DNA of 64,000 nucleotides from Mesorhizobium_K sp040049215 (lineage in GTDB: Bacteria; Pseudomonadota; Alphaproteobacteria; Rhizobiales; Rhizobiaceae): positions 764,681 through 828,680 of the forward strand of contig NZ_JBDZDN010000002.1 in the NCBI RefSeq assembly GCF_040049215.1. The letters run 5' to 3'. The notes beneath the pieces are model-generated. The model saw only the letters and a list, made by a program, of their open reading frames with translations. It ran no database searches and was not told the origin of the DNA. Made by a program: the position numbers and the translations under genes. Of this stretch, positions 55,504 through 64,000 are shown piece by piece. Position 1 is the first letter of the stretch. Each line of letters opens with the position of its first letter.

Positions 55504-56736
55504 ATGGAGGCGATGGCTTCGGCTCCAGCATCGGATCGGATCAGCGTCTGGCGCAATGCCCGGCTTGCAACGATGTGCGAGCGTAGTCATGGATCGGTTT
55601 TCGCGGGCGCGGTGGCCGCGCAGAACGGCCGCATCGTCTTTGCCGGTCTGGAGTCCGAACTGCCTGCCGAACTCGCCCACAAGGCCGAGGTGATCGACTG
55701 CAAAGGCCGGCTGGTGACTCCCGGCCTGATCGATTGCCACACCCACCTTGTCCATGCGGGCAACCGCGCAAACGAGTTCGAGATGCGGCTCGCCGGCGCG
55801 ACCTATGAGGAGGTCGCGAGGGCGGGCGGCGGCATCGTCTCCTCCGTGAAGGCGCTGCGGGCAGCCAGCGAGGACGATTTGGTCCGGCAATCGTTGCCGC
55901 GTCTCGATGCGCTGATCGCCGAAGGCGTGACCACCATCGAGATCAAGTCGGGCTACGGGCTCGATCTAGAGAACGAGGCGAAGTCGCTGCGCGCGGCCCG
56001 GAGCCTCGCGGGCGTACGGAACGTTACGGTACGCACCAGCTTCCTCGGCGCGCATGCTCTGCCGCCGGAGGCCGCGGGCGACAAGGACGCCTACATCGAT
56101 CTGGTCGCCAACGAGATGCTGCCGACGATCGCCGCGCAGGGCCTTGCCGACGCGGTCGATGGATTTTGCGAGGGCATCGCCTTCTCGCCCGAGCAGATCG
56201 CCCGCGTCTTCGACAGGGCCACGGCGCTCGGCCTGCCGGTCAAGCTCCACGCCGACCAATTGTCCAACCTGCACGGCGCAGCGCTTGCTGCACAATACGG
56301 CGCGCTGTCGGCCGATCACCTTGAATATACTGATGAATCCGGCGCGGTGGCGATGGCTGAGGCCGGCACCGTGGCGGTGATCCTGCCCGGCGCTTTCTAT
56401 TTCATCCGCGAGACCAGGAAGCCGCCCATCGACCTGTTTCGCCGGCATGGCGTCAGGACGGCGGTCGCGACCGACAACAACCCGGGCACCTCACCGCTGA
56501 CATCGCTGCTGCTCACCATGAACATGGCGGCGACGCTGTTCGGCATGACCGTCGATGAGTGTATCGCCGGCGTGACCCGCGAGGCGGCACGGGCGCTGGG
56601 GCTCGCCGCCGAGGCAGGAACGCTGGAGCCCGGCAAGTGGGCCGACCTCGCCGTCTGGGACGTCGAGAGCCCGGCGGAACTCGTTTATCGCATGGGATTC
56701 AATCCTTTATACCGCCGCGTCTGGAGGGGCCAATGA
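55504..56736 (+). CDS. hutI: Imidazolonepropionase
   Basis: This 410-residue metal-dependent amidohydrolase converts 4-imidazolone-5-propanoate to N-formimino-L-glutamate, the third step of histidine degradation. Metal ligands His79 and His81 are in DCHTHLVHAGNR. HADQLSNLHGA and ATDNNPGTSP are the later catalytic segments. The ATG at 55504 is preceded closely by GGAGG, and an alternative ATG at 55513 is possible. It is the first gene of hutI-hutH-hutG-hutU, 16 bases after the HutC-type palindrome. Its TGA overlaps the hutH ATG. Confidence 0.95.
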   Translation: MEAMASAPASDRISVWRNARLATMCERSHGSVFAGAVAAQNGRIVFAGLESELPAELAHKAEVIDCKGRLVTPGLIDCHTHLVHAGNRANEFEMRLAGATYEEVARAGGGIVSSVKALRAASEDDLVRQSLPRLDALIAEGVTTIEIKSGYGLDLENEAKSLRAARSLAGVRNVTVRTSFLGAHALPPEAAGDKDAYIDLVANEMLPTIAAQGLADAVDGFCEGIAFSPEQIARVFDRATALGLPVKLHADQLSNLHGAALAAQYGALSADHLEYTDESGAVAMAEAGTVAVILPGAFYFIRETRKPPIDLFRRHGVRTAVATDNNPGTSPLTSLLLTMNMAATLFGMTVDECIAGVTREAARALGLAAEAGTLEPGKWADLAVWDVESPAELVYRMGFNPLYRRVWRGQ

Positions 56737-58268
56737 AGTCGCTGGTTTTGAAACCCGGGCAGGTCACCCTCGCCGAACTGCGAGAAATCTACGAAGGCGC
56801 CCTGCCCTCGCTGGACGGGAGCTGCAGGGAAAAAATCGCCGCCGCCGCGAGCGTCATCCGCAAGATCGTCGACAAGGGCGATCCGGTCTACGGCATCAAC
56901 ACCGGCTTCGGAAAACTCGCCAGCGTCCGGATAGCGGCGGAGGACGTCGAGACGCTGCAGCGCAACCTGATCCTGTCGCATTGCTGCGGCGTCGGGGCGC
57001 CGCTTGGCTCCGAAATCGTTAGGCTTGTCATGGCCTTGAAGCTGATCTCGCTCGGCCGAGGCGCATCGGGCATACGGCCGGACACGGTTGCGATGATCGA
57101 GGCGATGCTGGCGAAGGACGTCTTGCCGGTCGTTCCCGAAAAAGGCTCGGTCGGCGCGTCCGGCGACCTCGCGCCCCTGGCGCATATGACGGCGGCGATG
57201 CTCGGCGTGGGCGAGGTCCTTTATCGCGGTGAACGGATGCCCGCCGCGCAAGGCCTTGAAAAGGCCGGGCTAAAACCGATCACCTTGGCCGCCAAGGAGG
57301 GCCTAGCGCTGATCAACGGCACGCAGGTGTCGACCGCACTGGCGCTGGCCGGCCTGTTCCGAGCGCATCGCGCGGCCAACGCGGCGCTGATCACGGGCGC
57401 GCTTTCGACCGACGCCGCGATGGGCTCTTCCGCGCCATTTCACGAGGAAATTCATATACTTCGCGGCCACAAGGGCCAGATCGAGACGGCCGCCGCGTTG
57501 CGGGCGCTGCTGAAAGGATCTGAGATCCGCGACAGCCATCTCGAAGGCGACGAGCGGGTGCAGGATCCCTATTGCATCCGCTGCCAGCCGCAGGTCGACG
57601 GCGCCTGCCTCGACCTGCTCAGGATGGCGGCTCGCACGCTGGAGATCGAGGCCAATGCGGTGACCGACAATCCGCTCGTTCTCGCGGACGGTTCGGTGGT
57701 GTCTGGCGGAAATTTCCATGCAGAACCAGTGGCTTTCGCCGCCGACCAGATCGCCATAGCCGTCTGTGAGATCGGCGCGATCGCGCAGCGGCGCATTGCG
57801 CTGCTGGTCGATCCGGCGCTGTCGTTCGGTTTGCCCGCGTTTCTGGCGAAGAAGCCCGGATTGAACTCGGGGCTGATGATAGCGGAGGTCACGAGTGCTG
57901 CATTGATGAGCGAGAACAAGCAGATGTCGCACCCGGCCTCGGTCGATTCGACGCCGACCTCGGCGAACCAGGAAGACCATGTCTCGATGGCTTGCCACGG
58001 CGCGCGGCGGCTCTTGCAGATGACCGAAAACCTCTGCGGAATCATAGGCATAGAGGCGGTGACGGCGGCGCAAGGGGTGGACTTCCGCGCGCCGCTGAAG
58101 ACCGGCCATGAACTGCTGAAGGCGTACCGGGCGGTACGGTCGAAAGTGCCGGAACTGGAGACCGACCGCTATATGGCGGACGATTTGAAGGCGGCGGCGG
58201 CAATGGTGCTCGACGGTACGCTAAACGCCAGCGTGAGATCAGGCATCCTGCCGGGGCTGGAGAGCTAA
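56733..58268 (+). CDS. hutH: Histidine ammonia-lyase
   Basis: The 511-residue enzyme deaminates histidine to urocanate. The MIO cofactor forms from Ala142-Ser143-Gly144 (GSVGASGDLAPLAHM), the same numbering as the Pseudomonas enzyme. Other family motifs are YGINTGFGKL, QDPYCIRCQPQ and TSANQEDHVSM. The ATG at 56733 overlaps the hutI stop in ATGA; a much longer upstream frame lies inside hutI and is not the start. The hutG ATG is three bases beyond its stop. Repression by HutC and induction by urocanate are likely. Confidence 0.96.
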   Translation: MKSLVLKPGQVTLAELREIYEGALPSLDGSCREKIAAAASVIRKIVDKGDPVYGINTGFGKLASVRIAAEDVETLQRNLILSHCCGVGAPLGSEIVRLVMALKLISLGRGASGIRPDTVAMIEAMLAKDVLPVVPEKGSVGASGDLAPLAHMTAAMLGVGEVLYRGERMPAAQGLEKAGLKPITLAAKEGLALINGTQVSTALALAGLFRAHRAANAALITGALSTDAAMGSSAPFHEEIHILRGHKGQIETAAALRALLKGSEIRDSHLEGDERVQDPYCIRCQPQVDGACLDLLRMAARTLEIEANAVTDNPLVLADGSVVSGGNFHAEPVAFAADQIAIAVCEIGAIAQRRIALLVDPALSFGLPAFLAKKPGLNSGLMIAEVTSAALMSENKQMSHPASVDSTPTSANQEDHVSMACHGARRLLQMTENLCGIIGIEAVTAAQGVDFRAPLKTGHELLKAYRAVRSKVPELETDRYMADDLKAAAAMVLDGTLNASVRSGILPGLES

Positions 58269-58271
58269 GCC

Positions 58272-59081
58272 ATGGAAATGGTTGAGCTAAATCGTGGCGC
58301 CTCGCCGCTGATCCTTGCCTTCCCGCACACCGGTACGCATGTGCCCGAGGACATCTGGGCGAAGCTGAACGACGAGGGCCGCAAGCTGCGCGACACCGAC
58401 TGGCATGTTCACGAGCTTTATCAAGGGCTTATGCCCGACGTGACGACGGTGCGCACGACCTGCCACCGCTATTGCCTGGACGCAAACCGCGACCCGACAG
58501 GCAGGAGCCTCTACCCCGGACAGAACACTACAGGCTTGATTCCATTGACGGATTTCGATGACCAGCCGCTCTGGATTGAGGGCCGGGAGCCTGACGCGAC
58601 CGAGACGTCGGAGCGCGTCCTGCGCTTCCACGAGCCGTACCATCGGGTACTGCAAGCCGAGATCGAGCGCGTCAGGGCCAGGCACGGGGTTGCGGTTCTC
58701 TACGATTGCCACTCGATCCGCTCGGTCTGCCCCTTCCTTTTCGAGGGCAGGCTGCCCGACTTCAGCATCGGCACCGACGGCGGCAGAACCTGCGATCCTC
58801 TTATGGAACAAGAGGTTAGCGCCATCTGCCGGGCGGCGGAAGGCTATACGGCGGTCACCAACGGACGCTTCCGCGGCGGCTGGACGACCAGGCATTACGG
58901 CCAGCCGGAGGCGGGCGTGCACGCCATCCAGATGGAGCTGACGCAGGCGACGCACCTGAAGAGCGAGACGCCGCCCTTCGACCAAGACGTGGAAAAATCG
59001 GCGAGGCTTCGCGAGGTGCTCCAGCAAATCCTGCAACGAATCGAGGCGCTTGCCTACCAACTCGCCCGCAAGGGCCGCTGA
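58272..59081 (+). CDS. hutG: N-formylglutamate deformylase
   Basis: The 269-residue protein of the N-formylglutamate amidohydrolase family releases formate and glutamate from N-formyl-L-glutamate, the last step of the five-step histidine pathway. Visible segments are LAFPHTGTHVPEDIW, DANRDPTGRSLYPGQNTTG, LYDCHSIRS and HAIQMELTQATHL. This route requires formiminoglutamate deiminase (HutF) to make formylglutamate. No hutF is in the window, so it must be elsewhere. The gene lies three bases after hutH, so translation is probably coupled. Confidence 0.93.
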   Translation: MEMVELNRGASPLILAFPHTGTHVPEDIWAKLNDEGRKLRDTDWHVHELYQGLMPDVTTVRTTCHRYCLDANRDPTGRSLYPGQNTTGLIPLTDFDDQPLWIEGREPDATETSERVLRFHEPYHRVLQAEIERVRARHGVAVLYDCHSIRSVCPFLFEGRLPDFSIGTDGGRTCDPLMEQEVSAICRAAEGYTAVTNGRFRGGWTTRHYGQPEAGVHAIQMELTQATHLKSETPPFDQDVEKSARLREVLQQILQRIEALAYQLARKGR

Positions 59082-59171
59082 ATTTGTTCACAAGCACGCC
59101 GGCGGGCACGTTTGATGCCGTCTAGCGCCGGAAATCGACCCCAAAGACGCGTTTTCGCGGGAGACGAGACA

Positions 59172-60854
<1,683 letters not shown>

Positions 60855-60933
60855 GCGAGCGGCGAGTGAGTCCGCGGTAGGTGGGCAGTTTTCGGAACTG
60901 TCTTCGACCATCGTCCGTACTCGGGGATCGAGA

Positions 60934-63615
60934 TCAGTTCAAAGCAAGGCCTCCGATCGGCAGGAAAAGGGGCGCGTCCGCCGAGACGCGAAAATCCTTG
61001 CCGATCAGGAAATCGCCATCCATCCAGACCTCCACCCGCCATTTGCCAGGCACCATCGGGCCATCGGGTTTCCGGAAGGTCCACGATGTGTCCCAGCCGG
61101 CTTTCTGGGCAAAGGTGTAGGCGCTGTATGTGTCGTCCGGCGCGATCCAGAGATATTCCAGCATGCGGTCCTTTTCGAACGGAACGCCGTGAACGATGAC
61201 GGCCGCGGACTCGCGCGGATTGATGTCCTGAAGGATGTGAAAATCCTCGCCCTCCGGCTTCACGCCGACGTTGATGGCGCGGATGCCGGGCGTCTTGTCC
61301 ATGAACGACCAGCGAAGCGGCGCGCCGCGCGAGACGGTGAAGGGCTTCTCAAGGATTTTGAGGTCGCCGTCATAGAGCTCCACCATCCAGTCGCCCTCAG
61401 CGCGCGGCGCGTCTAGCGACGGCCGCAACCACACGGTGGACCACTCCCTGGTGTGGTCCATGTAAATCGACTGTTTCGCGCCGGATGGGTCCGTGAAGCG
61501 ATATTCGATGTTCCGCGTCTGCGGATAGGCGGGTCCGTTTGTCCAGACGACGAAGTCCTCTTCGGGATTTATGTTGCCTTCCAAGGGCACGAATGGAAGA
61601 TGATCGTTCTTGCTGCCGATCGCGATGCGTTTTGGGCCTGGCTCCGAGAGCCCGGCGACAGTCATGCCCTGACTGCTCTTGTAGTCGTAACCCTCAAGCC
61701 TGGAAACGAACGCGTCGTTGGTCTGCACATACCAGTTTCCCAGGCGAATGACGTAGTCGGCGATGCGTTCGGGAAATTTCGCGGCGAGATTGGTTTGCTC
61801 GTGGGGATCGTTGTCGAGGTCGTAAAGTTCCGGGTTCGCGGAGTCCGCCTTGTCGACGATAAATTTCCATTGGCCATCGCGCAGGCCCCATTTTTCCGGC
61901 TCCGAGTTCTTGTGGAAAAATGCAATGCGCTCCGCGTAGTCCCGCGAAAACAGGCTTTGACCAATCACGCCCTGCTCGGCGTCTATTCCCTGCGTGTCCA
62001 GGATGGTCGGCATGACATCCGCGACTGAACCGCGAACCGGCAGGCTCAACGGCTCTATCTCGCCCGAGAGATCGATGACCATCAGGAAATCCCGTACGTT
62101 CTCCTCGTATAGAAAGTTGTTGTGAAGCAAATTGTTGGCATGCTTGTCGCCGAACGCTTCACCATGGTCTCCGACGATGAACAGAAGGGTGTCCTTGGCG
62201 AAACCGCGAGATTTCAGCCCCTCCACCATCGTCCGCAGAACACTGTCCGTGAAATGGACCGCGGACCGGTATTTGTCGAAATTGTCGCCGCCGGCAAACG
62301 GCGATTGGTAGTCGGCGGGCGCACCATAGGGGTGATGCGTGATGACGTTGAGGAGCGTGAGAAAGAACGGCTCGCGCCCCGAGGCCCACTTCAGGGCCCG
62401 ATCCGCCACAAGCCGCTCATCCAGGCCCCAACTGTGCGTTCGGTACTTCGCGACCTCGTCGGCCGAGAGGCTGTCCGGGTTGAACGTCTGATCGAACCCG
62501 AGATCGGCGTAGAAGATGTTCAAGTTCTCGAAGTCGAGCCCGCCGGCGGAATAAAGCGCTGTCGGCCTGCCGGCTTCCCGGAACGCCGACACGAGCGTCT
62601 GCCCCCGGAACGGATACAGGAGTTCCGAGTAGACGGACCCCCAGGTGATGGTCCGCCCGCCGGTCGTGATTGCCACATGCGAGCGCGTCGATCCGGGGAA
62701 GACCGTCGTGAGATTGTCAAAGACGATCGAGTTCCCGGCCTGCGAATGCAGGAACGGCGCTATGTCGGCGCGGGGCAGACCGTTTTCGAGAAGCTGCCTG
62801 CTGCCGACGGATTCCAAAATGACGAAAACGACATTGCGTTCGCGTTTCTGGAGGATCTCCAGATTCTTCGCAAGAATGGACCGCGCGCCGGGATCCGCGA
62901 GTTCCGTCCCGTGCGCCAGGCCGTAGAACTTCTCCGGCGGCATCACATTGACGAGCGAGGGCGGCCCCTCCTTGGCCTCGGCTCCAAATTCGGTGACCAG
63001 CACCAGCAACGGGTTCCTGGTCAATGCCTCCGCCCTGCCATCCGCCTTGCCGGCAAGGCCGTATCCGACAAAGGTCAAAAGCAGCAACGGGATCGCGATG
63101 TAAATGGGAGCACGGTAGAACCGGGTTGACCCCGGCGCCGCCAGCCTGGAGGCCAGCCAAAACAGGAACGCGCCTATCGCCAAGGCCAAACCGTAATCCA
63201 GATACTGGAGAACTCCCAGTTCCGCAGCGAACGAACCCCAGTAGCGGCCTATATCGCTGATCCCGACGCCTTCCGTCGCGGATAGTGAAAAGGGCTGGCC
63301 CGATATCGCGAAGTAGACGTTGTTGGTCGCATACAGCAAAAGCAAAAGCGTCATCGCCAGCACAAAACACAGGCGCAGCCACCCAACCCTGTAAAGAGTT
63401 AGAAATAGAGCAGCCAACAAACAACTTGTGATCAGAGTCTGAAACTGACCGCCGGTTATGGAGGCGATACCAACGTCGTTCGTCAGCAACACCGTTTGCA
63501 GCTGCAGGAAGTACAGATACAAGAAGTGAGCGACGAAAATCCACGCCGCGAATCCCAGGGCATTCGCGAAGGAAACATTGGAATTCGAGCTACCGACGTT
63601 CTTCTGCCTGTTCAC
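60934..63615 (-). CDS. LTA synthase/phosphoglycerol transferase-like membrane sulfatase-fold enzyme
   Basis: The 893-residue protein has five hydrophobic helices in its first 190 residues. An alkaline-phosphatase/sulfatase-fold domain follows, with ENVV-like VFVILESVGSRQL, nucleophile Thr310 in PGSTRSHVAITTG, NVITHHPYGAP and metal ligands in VGDHGEAFGDKH. Family members move phosphoglycerol (LtaS, MdoB, rhizobial CgmB) or phosphoethanolamine to glycans. Beyond about residue 560 are two similar beta modules (WMVELYDGDLKILEKPFTV and WRVEVWMDGDFLIGKDFRV), an unusual addition. A substituent transferase for cyclic glucan or another periplasmic glycan is inferred, not shown. It converges on hutU and stands alone. 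Confidence 0.78.
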   Translation of the reverse strand: MNRQKNVGSSNSNVSFANALGFAAWIFVAHFLYLYFLQLQTVLLTNDVGIASITGGQFQTLITSCLLAALFLTLYRVGWLRLCFVLAMTLLLLLYATNNVYFAISGQPFSLSATEGVGISDIGRYWGSFAAELGVLQYLDYGLALAIGAFLFWLASRLAAPGSTRFYRAPIYIAIPLLLLTFVGYGLAGKADGRAEALTRNPLLVLVTEFGAEAKEGPPSLVNVMPPEKFYGLAHGTELADPGARSILAKNLEILQKRERNVVFVILESVGSRQLLENGLPRADIAPFLHSQAGNSIVFDNLTTVFPGSTRSHVAITTGGRTITWGSVYSELLYPFRGQTLVSAFREAGRPTALYSAGGLDFENLNIFYADLGFDQTFNPDSLSADEVAKYRTHSWGLDERLVADRALKWASGREPFFLTLLNVITHHPYGAPADYQSPFAGGDNFDKYRSAVHFTDSVLRTMVEGLKSRGFAKDTLLFIVGDHGEAFGDKHANNLLHNNFLYEENVRDFLMVIDLSGEIEPLSLPVRGSVADVMPTILDTQGIDAEQGVIGQSLFSRDYAERIAFFHKNSEPEKWGLRDGQWKFIVDKADSANPELYDLDNDPHEQTNLAAKFPERIADYVIRLGNWYVQTNDAFVSRLEGYDYKSSQGMTVAGLSEPGPKRIAIGSKNDHLPFVPLEGNINPEEDFVVWTNGPAYPQTRNIEYRFTDPSGAKQSIYMDHTREWSTVWLRPSLDAPRAEGDWMVELYDGDLKILEKPFTVSRGAPLRWSFMDKTPGIRAINVGVKPEGEDFHILQDINPRESAAVIVHGVPFEKDRMLEYLWIAPDDTYSAYTFAQKAGWDTSWTFRKPDGPMVPGKWRVEVWMDGDFLIGKDFRVSADAPLFLPIGGLALN

Positions 63616-63669
63616 AGCTGATGCACGGGTTTCGGATGGTGACGTCCAGGGCCTGTGATTTCGCGGAGT

Positions 63670-63692
63670 GAACGAGGCGGGTGTCGCCTCGT
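63670..63692 (-). terminator. Hairpin downstream of the Gly-Ser repeat gene
   Basis: AACGAGGCG and CGCCTCGTT pair perfectly around GGTGT, between the repeat-protein stop and the start of the LTA-synthase-like gene. On the minus strand it follows the repeat-protein gene by about 85 bases. There is no long T-tract, so terminator strength is uncertain. Confidence 0.45.
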
Positions 63693-63777
63693 TCCGTTAT
63701 GGGGCTTCGCACGAAGCGGTGACTGCAACCGGATCCGGCACGGGTGCGTGGTAGCGAACCACCCGCACCGGAGTCAG

Positions 63778-64000
63778 CTACCTGTCCGTATCGTCCATGT
63801 CGTTGGGGCTGCCGTCGCCGCCGCCAGTGCCAAAGCCATTGTCGCCCGACCCGCTGCCCGACCCGCTGCCCGAACCGGAGCCGCTGCCGGAACCGGAGCC
63901 ACTGCCCGAACCCGAGCCACTGCCCGAACCCGAGCCACTGCCCGAACCCGAGCCGCTGCCCGAACCCGAGCCACTGCCCGAACCCGAACCGCTGCCCGAA
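63778..64000 (-). CDS. C-terminus of a Gly-Ser repeat protein (5' end outside the window)
   Basis: Reading leftward from the window end, one frame gives about fifty residues of alternating Gly and Ser, then DNGFGTGGGDGSPNDMDDTDR and a TAG stop at 63778-63780. The acidic terminus and Gly-Ser run look like a flexible, probably exported or surface segment. Another frame of the same strand begins with ATG and encodes Arg-Ala-Val repeats, but the Gly-Ser frame runs to the window edge with sensible codon use. The domain to which this tail belongs is beyond the window. I could not identify a family. Confidence 0.5.
   Translation of the reverse strand, partial: SGSGSGSGSGSGSGSGSGSGSGSGSGSGSGSGSGSGSGSGSGSGSGSGSGSGDNGFGTGGGDGSPNDMDDTDR
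63845..64000. repeat. Tandem 18-bp (and 6/12-bp variant) minisatellite
   Basis: Near-identical 18-bp units of the type CCCGAACCCGAGCCACTG recur to the window end, with shorter 12-bp variants (CCGCTGCCCGAC) at the left. Units are multiples of three, so copy changes would lengthen or shorten the Gly-Ser run without frameshift. The array is cut by the window edge. Confidence 0.85.

Noticed and set aside
63774..63974. Arg-Ala-Val repeat protein starting with ATG
   Set aside because: Wrong frame of the minisatellite; the Gly-Ser frame gives an acidic natural C-terminus and reaches the window edge.
63845..64000. Possible CRISPR array at the right edge
   Set aside because: The 18-bp units are directly adjacent, without spacers, and preserve reading frame.

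Overview
The window reads as a contiguous, high-GC chromosomal segment from an alphaproteobacterium of the order Hyphomicrobiales (Rhizobiales), most like the Mesorhizobium/Phyllobacteriaceae group. The evidence is the cyclic beta-1,2-glucan pair ndvB/ndvA, a RutR-type reductive pyrimidine cluster, a hut operon with HutD, non-pyrrolysine MttB next to a dimethylglycine-dehydrogenase-like flavoprotein, and short GC-rich palindromic intergenic repeats of rhizobial style. There is no rRNA, tRNA, CRISPR array, transposase or prophage. Genus is inferred only from gene content.

Layout. 1-10.1 kb holds reductive pyrimidine catabolism. PreT/PreA (dihydropyrimidine dehydrogenase), a Zn-dependent ureido-hydrolase (probable beta-ureidopropionase) and an omega-amino acid:pyruvate aminotransferase for beta-alanine lie around a divergent rutR. 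Two near-identical RutR-like operators sit upstream of the aminotransferase/rutR pair and of preT. The dihydropyrimidinase that should join the two halves is not in the window. Among these genes are a cation/proton antiporter with a cyclic-nucleotide-binding domain, a DoxX protein, and a small exported protein between preT and preA. 10.2-16.4 kb is one minus-strand operon with 4-base overlaps: MmgE/PrpD, MttB-like methyltransferase, FAD/GcvT demethylase, isochorismatase-type hydrolase. It looks like an uncharacterised route for an N-methylated compound. 16.7-23.9 kb has a lytic transglycosylase and a complete peptide-type ABC importer whose two ATPases are fused.

24.1-39.8 kb is envelope biogenesis: TamA/TamB, an alpha-2-macroglobulin with a PAN/Apple-like N-terminus and intact thioester, its usual partner PBP1C, and SelO. 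39.9-54.8 kb carries an AT-richer secreted orphan, a solitary ccmC, ndvA and the 2859-residue ndvB. Divergent from ndvB is a FecR-like protein plus a CHASE2 adenylate/guanylate cyclase. 54.9-60.9 kb is histidine utilisation (hutD divergent from hutI-hutH-hutG-hutU) with a perfect palindromic operator between. 60.9-63.6 kb is an LTA-synthase/phosphoglycerol-transferase-like membrane enzyme with two tandem C-terminal modules. The right edge cuts a Gly-Ser repeat protein.

Most of the window is ordinary rhizobial chromosome. The most interesting points are the MttB/demethylase/isochorismatase operon, the RutR operator pair, the small exported protein inside the pre operon, the FecR/CHASE2-cyclase pair sharing the ndvB upstream region, and the phosphoglycerol-transferase-like enzyme in a window that also makes cyclic glucan.
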